Assembly: GCA_964413365.1 (NCBI GenBank)
Contig: CAYPRM010000013.1
Span: 1 to 37,896, forward strand
DNA from: RGIG4608 sp964413365
Lineage (GTDB): Bacteria > Bacillota > Clostridia > Oscillospirales > CAG-272
Length of the DNA stretch: 37,896 nt
Direction of reading: 5' to 3'
Shown: positions 16,992 to 26,282 of the stretch, piece after piece
Position numbering within the stretch: the first letter of the stretch is position 1
How the letters are laid out: every line of letters starts with the position of its first letter
Program-made: the position numbers and the translations under genes
The notes under the pieces: generated by a model
The model's database searches: none
What the model saw: the letters and a program-made list of their open reading frames with translations, nothing else
What the model was told of the DNA's origin: nothing

Positions 16992-17032
16992 ATATACAAA
17001 ATAAATAAAATGCTAAACTCAAATTGTGCAAA
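16992..17032 (+). promoter_or_regulatory. Paired TTGTGCAAA-like elements (copy 4 of 5)
   Basis: ATATACAAA (16992-17000) and TTGTGCAAA (17024-17032), 32 nt apart, one helical turn more than copies 1-3. The proximal copy starts 41 nt before the -35 box. Confidence 0.5.
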
Positions 17033-17064
17033 TGGTCGAAAAATGCAAAATTCAATGCAATCTA

Positions 17065-17093
17065 TTGACATATTTGATAAATTGATGTAAAAT
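17065..17093 (+). promoter_or_regulatory. Promoter of the 804-residue Cys-repeat lipoprotein
   Basis: Perfect TTGACA (17065-17070), 17-nt spacer, TAAAAT (17088-17093) with TG extension. The leader contains a CAAGC/GCTTG hairpin (17142-17156) followed by T-rich sequence just before the ribosome binding site. Confidence 0.82.
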
Positions 17094-17184
17094 AAATATG
17101 ATGGATCAAAATGGGGATAAGACCTCTCTGTGATCTGTCTGCAAGCGTTAAGCTTGATCTTTTTTGCTTTGGAAGGAGATTATA

Positions 17185-19599
17185 ATGAAAAAAGTATTAA
17201 AGACACTTGTTATGGTAATGATCCTCGCCGTGGTCGTAACCGCGCTCGCAAGCTGCGACGTGCTCGACACGATACTTGGATATTTACCTTGGGGTGAATG
17301 TTCTCACAGCGGCGGAACGGCTACGTGCACGGCTCAGGCAATCTGCGAGAAGTGCGGCGAGCCGTACGGCGATAAGGCACCCCATGATTCTATTGACGTG
17401 CTTGCTGTTCCTGCAAGCTGTATGGAGGCAGGGCATACATCGGGAAGGAAATGCTCGGTCTGCGGAGAGATCCTCCATGGACTCATCGAACTCTCGGCTC
17501 TCGGCCATAGCTTTTATCAGAATGGCGTATGTGAGAAGATCTGCCTTAGCTGCGGATTTGTAGAGGGCGAGCACCAGTGGAAGGACGCTACCTGCACCGC
17601 ACCTAAGACATGCGAGATCTGCAAAAAGACCGAGGGCGATGCCACAGGTCATACGGGCGGCACGGCTACCTGTACGGAGAAGGCAACGTGCACGGTCTGC
17701 CACGAGCAGTACGGTGAGATTTTGGACCACACCGAGGTAGATATGGCTGACGTTCCTGCGACCTGCGGTGCGGACGGCTCGACGGGCGGCAAGAAGTGCT
17801 CCATTTGTGAGACTGTTACGGTTCAGCCCACAGTAATTCCTGCTTCGGGCGTGCACACCGAGGTGCCCATCGCTCCCGTTGCGGCTACCTGCGGCGAACC
17901 CGGATGGACGGCAGGCGTTAAGTGTTCCACTTGCGAGCTTGTCCTCACAGCTCCCACGGAGATCCCTGCCACGGGCGATCATAAGATAAAATGGGTAACT
18001 ACACCCCCCACAGCTACCGAGCACGGACGCACAACCGTTTCCTGCAGTGGCTGTTCCACAAAGGACGTTGAATACGAGTGGGTGGATGCTATCACGGATG
18101 AGGGAAGCTACATTCTCGAGTGGAGCGACCTTATCGGAATAGCAGGCACCGAGAAGAACGGCACGTACGCCGACGGCGATGTTGCTGTTAAGAATAACGT
18201 TTTTGCTATCCATACGGGCAAAAAGATAACTGTTGATCAGAATAAGAATTATTCCTGGTCTGACGGCTATGCCGCACAGGGACGTATCAATTTCGGCAGT
18301 AAGACTCAGTTCAAGTCCGCAGGATATATCACGAACGGTATCGAATTTACGATCACACAGAAGGCCACCGTTAAGATCTGGTGGATGAACGCTACCAAGG
18401 ACACCACCATCAGACAGGTAGGCATTTATGACCTCACGGGTAATATCGTTGCTCAGTCCTCCGCTGAAGGAGTTAAGGATGCTAAGGAGCTCTACGAGGT
18501 AGAGCTTGAGCCGGGTACGTACATCATCGGTAACGTGGGAGATCAGAATTATATCTCCAAGATCGGCGTATATGTATGCACGGCTCACGATTGGGCGGAC
18601 GCGACCTGCACCGCACCCAAGACGTGCAAAAAGTGCGGCATCACAAGCGGCAACGCACTCGGACATGATATGGCGGACGCGACCTGCACGGCTCCCTCGA
18701 CCTGTAAGAGAGAGGGCTGCACTCACACCGTGGGCAACGCTCTGCCTCACACATACGAGAACGGCTACTGCAAGGGCTGTGGCGGCTTGGATCCCGACCA
18801 CGTATTTCAGAAGACCATTGCCGAGCTCGCATCCCTCCCCATAGGCACGAAGGTCGAGTTCACGGGATTTGTAGTTGAGCTTGACGGCGGCTATAATCCG
18901 AATGCTGGTACTATGAGCCTTACTCTCTCCGATGGCAATGGCAATACCATCTACCTCTATAATGTAGGTTATAATGCAACCCTCTGTCAGGAGATCAAGG
19001 TAACGGGCACGATCTCTCGGTATAACGGTAAGATACAGGTGTCTAACGGCGAGGCGTACCTTCTTTCGTCGGGAAATCACACCTATGCTCCTGCGACCTG
19101 CCTTGATCCCAAGATCTGCACGGTATGCACGGCACGCAAGGGAAATCCCAACGGACACAGCTATGGTGCTAACGGCATTTGCGAGGGCTGTGGACTTGAC
19201 AGAAGCTATACCGCACTCAAGACCTTTATGTCCGACTATGCAAGAGATAATAGCTGGAGCGACGGCGTGAAAAATAGTACGATGAATGTCGATAGCAATA
19301 TCACCGTTACTGTCGTAGGCGGTGCGAACAGCGGAAAATATTACAGCAACGGCGCGTCATGGAGAATGTATCAGAATGAAGATCCCACTATAACCGTTTG
19401 CGCTTCCGAGGGCAAGACGATAGCTTACGTCAAGATCACCTACATCAGCGATAACGAAGGCTATCTCACTCTTAACGGCACGAAGGTCGACTCACAGGCA
19501 AGAGTTGACGTCAACGCAGGCTCTATCACGTTCGGTGTTAGCGGATCCTCGACTAAGGGACAGGCAAGGATCACCGCTATTGAGGTAGTTTATCAATAA
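17185..19599 (+). CDS. Large Cys-pair-repeat lipoprotein with beta-sandwich and OB-like modules
   Basis: An 804-residue lipoprotein. The ATG at 17185 follows GGAAGGAG (17171-17178); an in-frame TTG at 17164 has no such site. Order: lipobox ALASC, Cys-pair repeats (about 34-300), a beta-sandwich-like module (about 305-467; AQGRINFGSKTQFKS, VKIWWMN) homologous by eye to the one in the CBM26 protein at 11846, further repeats of the WADATCTAPKTCKKCG type (about 472-535), an OB-fold-like module (about 538-632; LPIGTKVEFTGFVV, LSDGNGNTIYLY), a short repeat block, and a terminal beta-sandwich (about 674-804; GKYYSNGASWRMYQ, GQARITAIEVVYQ). The OB-like and terminal modules recur in the following 2083-residue protein. 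No enzyme motif is seen. A surface-display and glycan-contact role is inferred from modular make-up and neighbours. Confidence 0.8.
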   Translation: MKKVLKTLVMVMILAVVVTALASCDVLDTILGYLPWGECSHSGGTATCTAQAICEKCGEPYGDKAPHDSIDVLAVPASCMEAGHTSGRKCSVCGEILHGLIELSALGHSFYQNGVCEKICLSCGFVEGEHQWKDATCTAPKTCEICKKTEGDATGHTGGTATCTEKATCTVCHEQYGEILDHTEVDMADVPATCGADGSTGGKKCSICETVTVQPTVIPASGVHTEVPIAPVAATCGEPGWTAGVKCSTCELVLTAPTEIPATGDHKIKWVTTPPTATEHGRTTVSCSGCSTKDVEYEWVDAITDEGSYILEWSDLIGIAGTEKNGTYADGDVAVKNNVFAIHTGKKITVDQNKNYSWSDGYAAQGRINFGSKTQFKSAGYITNGIEFTITQKATVKIWWMNATKDTTIRQVGIYDLTGNIVAQSSAEGVKDAKELYEVELEPGTYIIGNVGDQNYISKIGVYVCTAHDWADATCTAPKTCKKCGITSGNALGHDMADATCTAPSTCKREGCTHTVGNALPHTYENGYCKGCGGLDPDHVFQKTIAELASLPIGTKVEFTGFVVELDGGYNPNAGTMSLTLSDGNGNTIYLYNVGYNATLCQEIKVTGTISRYNGKIQVSNGEAYLLSSGNHTYAPATCLDPKICTVCTARKGNPNGHSYGANGICEGCGLDRSYTALKTFMSDYARDNSWSDGVKNSTMNVDSNITVTVVGGANSGKYYSNGASWRMYQNEDPTITVCASEGKTIAYVKITYISDNEGYLTLNGTKVDSQARVDVNAGSITFGVSGSSTKGQARITAIEVVYQ

Positions 19600-19612
19600 T
19601 TTATACTTATAC

Positions 19613-19642
19613 ACCACGCACCCTCGGGTGCGTGGTGCTTTT
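19613..19642 (+). terminator. Terminator, second near-identical copy
   Basis: ACCACGCACCC, TC loop, GGGTGCGTGGT, then GCTTTT. Confidence 0.9.
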
Positions 19643-19643
19643 A

Positions 19644-19684
19644 GTGTACAAAGTATATAAAAATGCCTTTTGAATTTGTGCAAA
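19644..19684 (+). promoter_or_regulatory. Paired TTGTGCAAA-like elements (copy 5 of 5)
   Basis: GTGTACAAA (19644-19652) and TTGTGCAAA (19676-19684), 32 nt apart. The proximal copy starts 42 nt before the -35 box. The following ATGGTCGAAAAA is shared with copy 4. Confidence 0.55.
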
Positions 19685-19717
19685 TGGTCGAAAAAATGTA
19701 AAAGTCAAACTAAAGTA

Positions 19718-19746
19718 TTGACACATTTAATAAATAGAGGTAAAAT
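19718..19746 (+). promoter_or_regulatory. Promoter of the 2083-residue lipoprotein
   Basis: Perfect TTGACA (19718-19723), 17-nt spacer, TAAAAT (19741-19746). Confidence 0.8.
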
Positions 19747-19843
19747 ATATAAGTAATAAATTAAAGTGGGGGAAGTATGCCTATTCTCTCGGGATTTATT
19801 TATAAGCACGAAGGTGCATTCATTTTATTGGAAGGAGAATACA

Positions 19844-22800
19844 ATGAAAAAACTTACGAGAATACTTCTTGTAGTCTTGACATTAACGATCGTTGCGACG
19901 AGCGTTGCCAGCTGTGAATTTACTGATAAGATCACGAGCTGGATCGACAAGGTCTACGACTATATCGTAACTGGATGTGTTCACGAGGGCGGAGCTGCCA
20001 CATGTACAGAAAAGGCAATCTGTTCGCTTTGCGGTCGGCCCTACGGCGAGCCCCTCGGACATACACCCGAGGCTATCCCCGGGATTGAACCCACCTGCAC
20101 AGAGAGCGGAATTACAGAAGGCTCACGCTGTGGGGTCTGCGGAGAGATCCTTGAGTCGCAGATGCCTCTTTCTCCCTTAGGTCATAGCTTTGGCGAGTGG
20201 GAAGTAACCACGCCTGCCACCTGCACGACCGACGGTGAGTCCGAGAGCAGATGCGCGACCTGCGGGGAAACGCACACAGAGACCATCAAGGCTAACGGAC
20301 ACAGAGAGGTAGTTGACACAGGAAAGCCTGCTACCTGCACCGAGAACGGACTTACCGACGGCAAGCACTGCTCGGAATGTAACACGATCATCGTTGCACA
20401 GCAGACGATCCAGAAGACTCAGCACGAGTACGAAGATGATGTGACCGCTCCCAAATGCATGGAGCAGGGCTACACGACCTATACGTGCAAGCACTGTGGC
20501 GATAGCTACACGAGCGATTACAAAACGCCCACAGGACACACCTTTGGCGAGTGGGAAGAAACCACACCTGCCACCTGCCAAGCAGAGGGTGTACAGACGA
20601 GAAAGTGCGCCTGCGGTGCTACGGATACTATGCCCATCGCAAAGAAGACGCATAGCTACTCCACCGTTGTAACTGCCCCCACCTGCACGGAAATGGGCTA
20701 CACCACCCATACCTGCTCCTGCGGTGATAGCTACAAGAGCGATTACAAAAATCCCACAGGACATAGCTTTGGCACTTGGATAGTAACCACACAGCCTACC
20801 TGCACAGCAGAGGGCGAGCAGTCAAGATCCTGCACGCACACGGGTTGCAAGACTACGGAGACCATGCCCGTTGGCGCTAAGGGACACAATTATGTCAAGA
20901 ACAACGGCTTATCCAAGACTGCTAACTGTACTGAAGGAGGGTATGATTATTTCAAGTGCACGAGATGCGATGCTCACTACACTACAAATAATACCCCTGC
21001 TAACGGACACAAGTACGACGACGATTACGATGCTACATGTAATAATTGCGATCACGTGCGCACTGTTGCTTGTAGGCACACAGATAAGGAAACCATCACA
21101 GGAACACCCGCTACCTGCACGACCACAGGACTTACCGATGGTAAAAAGTGCAAGGACTGCGGCGAGATCCTTACAGCACAGACCGTTATCCCCGCTAAGG
21201 GACACGATTTCGAGTCCACAGGCGGAAAGGTAGTAACTGATCCCACCTGCACAGAGGCTGGATATACCACGTATACCTGCCAGAGGGAAGGCTGCACTCA
21301 TAGCTATAAGAGCGACTACACCTCTGCTACGGGACACAGCTGGAGCGTTTGGAGCACAACGGCTTCTGCTACCTGCACGACTGACGGTGAGGAAAAGAGA
21401 ACCTGCGGTAATTGCTCCACAACCGAGACAAGATCCATCGGTGCTTCGGGACACGTTTGCGAGAAGACCGCTACTAAGAATCCCACCTGCACGGAAGTAG
21501 GATATGACTCTTATAAGTGCAAGAATTGCGATTATAACTATAAGGACAATTATAAGCCCGCTCTCGGACACGATGTATCGTGGAAGCTGACAGAGGCACC
21601 CACGTGTACTGCTCCGGGTACGATAACAGGAGTATGCACGAGGTCAGGCTGCGAAGAAAGCACCGGACTTACGGCTCATGTCGAGGCACTCGGCCACACA
21701 GGTGGCACAGCTACCTGCAAATCACCGGCTATTTGCACAAGATGCTCAACCCCCTACGGCGACACTAATTCCTCCAACCATGTGGGAACAGTCGACACGA
21801 CCACTTGGTACCACGACGCAAGCAACCACTGGAATCAGTACACCTGCTGCGGCGCTCATGCTAATGAGAATACTCATAGCGTAGGCGAGAACGGCACAGC
21901 GGCTGGTTGCGAGACAAAGGCAGCTTGCGGAACATGCGGACAGCAGTTCGGCTCGCCTAACGGACACGATCCCAAGGACGGCTGGCTCGACGACGGTGAA
22001 GGCAATCACTATCAGGCGTGCGAGAACTGCGATAAGCATATCAACTCCACGTCTCACACATACGCCGAAACATGGAGCAAGGACGGCGATGACCACTGGC
22101 ACGAGTGCGAGTGCGGTGCTAAGAATGATAACGCCGCTCACACATACGTAAACGGACTCTGCCTCTGCGGCGCACTTCAGCCCAAGACGCTCAGAATTGA
22201 GACTAAGGCTGACCTCCTCGCATTCAGAGACAGCGTAAACGGCGGAGATCTCTACGCTGGATGGACAGTATATCTTATCAATGACATCGACCTTGAAAAC
22301 GCTGACTTCGGCGGTATCGGTGTTGATCATGTCAAGGGCTACGGAGCTAATGTATATAATGCCTCCGATGATAATGCTTACTTCCTCGGCACATTTGAAG
22401 GACTTGGACATACGGTAAAGAATTTCAAGATCACCTCAAATAACGATAATGGCTATGCTACGGCAGGATTCTTCAACTCGCTCGGTATTGGCGCGCACAT
22501 CAAGGATCTCACCGTTGAGGGAGCAACGATAAACAGCACGCACTACGCAGGCGGTATCGTTGGCTACTGGGCAATGGCGGGCATTACTATTGAAGGATGC
22601 CACGTCAAGAGCTCCACTATCATCTCTGCACCTCAGCAGATAGGTGAGGGCTGGGATAACGGCGATAAGGTCGGCGGTATTGTCGGAATTGGCTCTACCA
22701 GCGGCAGTATCAAGGGCTGTACAGTAACCGATACAACGATCAAGGGCTATCGTAACCTTGGCGGTATCGCAGGATATCTCTTCACGATAACTGTTGAGGA

Positions 22801-25800
22801 TTGCTCCATTTCCGGAGTAACTATCAACGTTGATAGCTCGCACGACTATAAGGGCTACGGCATCGACGAGTCCAAGTATAGCGCAAATAGCATCGTCGGC
22901 GTAAACGGCTATGCTACAACTAATTGCACAGGTACAGCTACCATTAACTACGGAACGCTTACCTGCAAGCACACAAACAAGGAAACCATCACAGGCACGT
23001 CTGCTACCTGCACGGAGAGCGGACTTACCAACGGTGAAAAGTGCAAGGACTGCGGTGAGATCCTCACAGCACAGACCACCCTCCCCGCTACAGGACACAG
23101 CTACAATAAGTCTACCGACTGGATAGATGAAGTCCCTGCAAACTGCACATCGACAGGAACGCTCGGTCACTATCATTGCACGAAGTGTAATAAGGACTTT
23201 GGCGCAGACGATAAGGAGCTTGCAAGCCTGACGATCGCTGTTGTTCCCAATGCGCACAAGTTTGGCGAGTGGGTGAATGAAGTTCCTGCAACCTGCACAG
23301 AAGCAGGTACAAAGGGACATAAGGATTGTGAATATTGTCACGGTCATTTCAACGCAGAGGGTAATAAGATCACCGATCTGACTATCAATAAGCTTGATCA
23401 CACGTATGACCAGATGGTCGCAACCTCTGATCATCTCGCTTCGAGTGCAACATGTGAAGCAAAGGCTAAGTATTATTACAGCTGCACTTGCGGTGCAAAC
23501 GGAACGACTACATTTGAGCACGGCGACTATGCACCACACACAGTTGGCACTTGGGTGGAAAAGGTCTCCGCAAAGTGCGACGCTACTGGTACAAAGGGAC
23601 ACTATGTATGCTCCGTATGCGGAAAGAATCTTGACTCTGATCAGACTACGGTTCTTGATAGTCTTACGATAGATAAGGATCCCGACAACCATAGCGGAAC
23701 CCTTGGTTCTACAAGCGGCGTTGAGGGCGGATATGTTTCAGACGCTGAAGAACACTGGCAGGTATGGAGCTGCTGTGGAGTTACAACTACAAAGACAGCT
23801 CACACCTATGATGCGGCTGGTAATTGCGTTTGCGGACGTGCAAAAGTAACAAATACTACTGTATCTGTTACAATCCAAGAATATGCTAGTATCAAGTCAT
23901 GGAGTAACGGTACTCAATATCTTGAAGTGATTTTGGACAGTAACATTACTGTAACTCTTACTGGTGGCTCAAATACGGGTAAGTATTATAGCAGCGGTTA
24001 TACATGGAGAGTATATCAAAATGAGAATCCTACTATAGTTGTAACAGCAACCGGAAATAAAAAGATAGTTTCTGTAAAGATCACGTATGATATCGACAAA
24101 ACAGGCACGATGACTTTGAACAGCGAACAGGTTGCATCTGGAACTGTAGTAAATGTTGATAAGACATCTGTTACATTTGGCGTAGGAAACACAGGATCTG
24201 TAACTAATGGTCAGGTTAGAATTAAATCAATCGAGGTAGTTTACAAAGACATACCTGCACACGATTGTGATGATTATAAAACTGGCGCAACCTGCACAAA
24301 GGACGCTGTTTGCTCAGAGTGTGGCAAGACGATTGAAAACTCCAAGACGGAACACTCGTACACTGAGGTACCAGAAGTTCCTGCAACTTGTATTGCAACT
24401 GGTGTAGCTAAGTATTATGAGTGCTCGGTTTGCCATAAGGTATTTGATACTGATAAGGTTGAAACGACCGCTGCGGCTCTTGTACTTGCTAAGATTGCAC
24501 ACAACTATGATTCTAATGGCGAATGTACGCAGGATGGTTGTACATCTACCGCTAATGTGGTCTACCTTGACACCAATATGTGGAATGGCGAGGGTGCTTG
24601 GTTTGCCGCCTATGTTTGGAATAATAGCAACGATAATAATCAATGGCTTCAAATGAGACTTAAGGAAGGTAGCATATACTACGCTATCGTTCCTGACGGT
24701 ATGACAAATATCTTGTTTGTCAGAATGAATCCTTCGACTGACACTCCAGATTTCAACTCAAATACTAACTGTTGGAATCAGAGTGATGACGCAGAGCTTT
24801 CGTTCACTGGCAAGAAGGCACATTACACCATAGCTAACTGGAGCAATGGAACTTTTGGCAATTCGCAGGTGTCTAACGCATATACGGCAGTAGGAAGCTT
24901 CTCTGGATGGATTCCTCACGATTCCGATTATGATATGATCTTTAACCCCGAAACAGGACTTTACTACATTAGCATGACTCTTAATAGTGCTGATTATCAG
25001 TACAAAGTAGTAACTAATCACGCATGGTCTAACGATGGCGGAGTTGAATACGCCAATGGTACTAATAATCTGTCGTTTGAAGTTACTGAAGATGGAACTC
25101 AAGTACTTATTACATTCAACTTCTTCACGAAGGAAGTAAAGTCTGAGGTACACGCTCATAGGTGGACGTACAGCAATGTTACCGATACTAAGCACACAAG
25201 AACATGCACATGCGGCGATTCTATTTCCGAAAATCATAGCTATGACGAAGCTACGCATTATTGTGCATGCGAAAAGGCTGATCCTGATTACTACTTCCCG
25301 AAGAACATTTCCGACCTCGGTACGCTTGATGACGGCTCAAAGGTTGAGTTCACGGGCACAGTAGTTAAGATCAACACGGAGTGGAGCACCCAGTATAATA
25401 ATATTTCCGTTACTGTCTCCGACGAAAACGGCAATACCTTCTACATTTACAGACTTGCTACTAACGTCGCACTTTGCGATGTGATCACCGTCAAGGGTGA
25501 GATCGGCACCTACAACGGTGCTAAGCAGATCGCTCAAGGTGCTACGGCTACCATAGGAGCTGCAAAGGCTCACGACTGGGCTGACGCAACATGCGCTCTT
25601 CCCAAGACGTGCAAGACCTGTAGTGCAACAGATGGCAATGCTCTTGGACATGATTGTGTTGACGGCGTATGCTCAAGATGTAATGATGTAGAGGGAAAAA
25701 TAACTACAGTTACTGTTTCTATCGCTGACTATGGCACAAACAATAGTTGGGTTAAGGAGACAAAGTATACAAGTGTAATTTTGGATAGCAATATTACTGC

Positions 25801-26095
25801 TACTGTATCTGGTGGAGAAAACTCCGGGAAATACTATAGTAATCAACAATGGAGACTGTATCAAACTGAATCTCCTACTTTGACTATTGCTGCTGCCGAA
25901 GGTAAAACCATCGTATCTGTTAAAATAACATTTACCAAGAATAACGCAGGCTGTTTGACTTACAATGGAAAGAATATTTTAACTGATAATGTGGTTTCTG
26001 TTAATGCTAATTCCATTACATTTGGTGTAGGTAATACTGGTACTAATACAAACGGTCAAGTTCGTATTACGTCTATAGAGATAGTTTACCAATAA
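19844..26095 (+). CDS. Giant mosaic surface lipoprotein with Cys-pair repeats, beta-helix and CBM26
   Basis: A 2083-residue protein. The ATG at 19844 follows GGAAGGAG (19830-19837). Order: lipobox SVASC (Cys about 24); a very long array of Cys-pair repeats (about 45-775); a right-handed beta-helix-like segment with GLUG-type GGIVG turns (about 780-1030); more repeats (about 1040-1320); a beta-sandwich (about 1337-1469); one repeat block; a CBM26-like starch-binding module (about 1571-1675; GAWFAAYVWNN, ILFVRMNP); a second glycan-binding-like module (about 1679-1768; YTAVGSFSGW, YQYKVVTNH); an OB-like module (about 1815-1905); and a C-terminal beta-sandwich (about 1949-2083). It has no recognised catalytic domain. 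The lipid anchor, extended repeats and distal CBM26 suggest a long arm holding starch away from the membrane, an inference. DNA of the CBM26 region and the last module is visibly A+T-richer than the repeats, suggesting separate origin. Confidence 0.82.
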   Translation: MKKLTRILLVVLTLTIVATSVASCEFTDKITSWIDKVYDYIVTGCVHEGGAATCTEKAICSLCGRPYGEPLGHTPEAIPGIEPTCTESGITEGSRCGVCGEILESQMPLSPLGHSFGEWEVTTPATCTTDGESESRCATCGETHTETIKANGHREVVDTGKPATCTENGLTDGKHCSECNTIIVAQQTIQKTQHEYEDDVTAPKCMEQGYTTYTCKHCGDSYTSDYKTPTGHTFGEWEETTPATCQAEGVQTRKCACGATDTMPIAKKTHSYSTVVTAPTCTEMGYTTHTCSCGDSYKSDYKNPTGHSFGTWIVTTQPTCTAEGEQSRSCTHTGCKTTETMPVGAKGHNYVKNNGLSKTANCTEGGYDYFKCTRCDAHYTTNNTPANGHKYDDDYDATCNNCDHVRTVACRHTDKETITGTPATCTTTGLTDGKKCKDCGEILTAQTVIPAKGHDFESTGGKVVTDPTCTEAGYTTYTCQREGCTHSYKSDYTSATGHSWSVWSTTASATCTTDGEEKRTCGNCSTTETRSIGASGHVCEKTATKNPTCTEVGYDSYKCKNCDYNYKDNYKPALGHDVSWKLTEAPTCTAPGTITGVCTRSGCEESTGLTAHVEALGHTGGTATCKSPAICTRCSTPYGDTNSSNHVGTVDTTTWYHDASNHWNQYTCCGAHANENTHSVGENGTAAGCETKAACGTCGQQFGSPNGHDPKDGWLDDGEGNHYQACENCDKHINSTSHTYAETWSKDGDDHWHECECGAKNDNAAHTYVNGLCLCGALQPKTLRIETKADLLAFRDSVNGGDLYAGWTVYLINDIDLENADFGGIGVDHVKGYGANVYNASDDNAYFLGTFEGLGHTVKNFKITSNNDNGYATAGFFNSLGIGAHIKDLTVEGATINSTHYAGGIVGYWAMAGITIEGCHVKSSTIISAPQQIGEGWDNGDKVGGIVGIGSTSGSIKGCTVTDTTIKGYRNLGGIAGYLFTITVEDCSISGVTINVDSSHDYKGYGIDESKYSANSIVGVNGYATTNCTGTATINYGTLTCKHTNKETITGTSATCTESGLTNGEKCKDCGEILTAQTTLPATGHSYNKSTDWIDEVPANCTSTGTLGHYHCTKCNKDFGADDKELASLTIAVVPNAHKFGEWVNEVPATCTEAGTKGHKDCEYCHGHFNAEGNKITDLTINKLDHTYDQMVATSDHLASSATCEAKAKYYYSCTCGANGTTTFEHGDYAPHTVGTWVEKVSAKCDATGTKGHYVCSVCGKNLDSDQTTVLDSLTIDKDPDNHSGTLGSTSGVEGGYVSDAEEHWQVWSCCGVTTTKTAHTYDAAGNCVCGRAKVTNTTVSVTIQEYASIKSWSNGTQYLEVILDSNITVTLTGGSNTGKYYSSGYTWRVYQNENPTIVVTATGNKKIVSVKITYDIDKTGTMTLNSEQVASGTVVNVDKTSVTFGVGNTGSVTNGQVRIKSIEVVYKDIPAHDCDDYKTGATCTKDAVCSECGKTIENSKTEHSYTEVPEVPATCIATGVAKYYECSVCHKVFDTDKVETTAAALVLAKIAHNYDSNGECTQDGCTSTANVVYLDTNMWNGEGAWFAAYVWNNSNDNNQWLQMRLKEGSIYYAIVPDGMTNILFVRMNPSTDTPDFNSNTNCWNQSDDAELSFTGKKAHYTIANWSNGTFGNSQVSNAYTAVGSFSGWIPHDSDYDMIFNPETGLYYISMTLNSADYQYKVVTNHAWSNDGGVEYANGTNNLSFEVTEDGTQVLITFNFFTKEVKSEVHAHRWTYSNVTDTKHTRTCTCGDSISENHSYDEATHYCACEKADPDYYFPKNISDLGTLDDGSKVEFTGTVVKINTEWSTQYNNISVTVSDENGNTFYIYRLATNVALCDVITVKGEIGTYNGAKQIAQGATATIGAAKAHDWADATCALPKTCKTCSATDGNALGHDCVDGVCSRCNDVEGKITTVTVSIADYGTNNSWVKETKYTSVILDSNITATVSGGENSGKYYSNQQWRLYQTESPTLTIAAAEGKTIVSVKITFTKNNAGCLTYNGKNILTDNVVSVNANSITFGVGNTGTNTNGQVRITSIEIVYQ

Positions 26096-26111
26096 TCTAA
26101 CAAAGATTTTC

Positions 26112-26141
26112 CCACGCACCCTTCGGGGTGCGTGGTTTTTT
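26112..26141 (+). terminator. Terminator, third near-identical copy
   Basis: CCACGCACCC, TTCG tetraloop, GGGTGCGTGG, then six T. Confidence 0.95.
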
Positions 26142-26207
26142 ATATTTTGAGAAGGGAATGGTTAATATAGACAAATGCGAGGTCAGGTTTTTGGTGAATA
26201 TTGTGCG

Positions 26208-26236
26208 TTGAATTTTTCTTGAAATGATGCTATAAT
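26208..26236 (+). promoter_or_regulatory. Promoter of the GH53-GH13 operon
   Basis: TTGAAT (26208-26213), 17-nt spacer, perfect TATAAT (26231-26236). The paired TTGTGCAAA elements of the surface genes are absent in the corresponding position. Confidence 0.7.
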
Positions 26237-26282
26237 CTATATTGGTACATAATCGAAATTTTTCACTATGAAAGGAGCTTTT

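Noticed and set aside
17284..19158. 624-codon antisense open frame opposite the Cys-repeat lipoprotein
   Set aside because: It arises from the codon pattern of the sense repeats. Similar antisense frames occur opposite all the repeat genes, without start signals.
11846..26095. Cohesin or dockerin modules that would indicate an amylosome
   Set aside because: No dockerin calcium-loop pairs (DxNxDGxxxxxD) or cohesin-like patterns were found in the proteins of the window.
26200..26207. TTGTGCG upstream of the GH53 gene as a sixth operator copy
   Set aside because: It directly abuts the -35 box and is out of register with the five others by about 40 nt, and it has no upstream partner.
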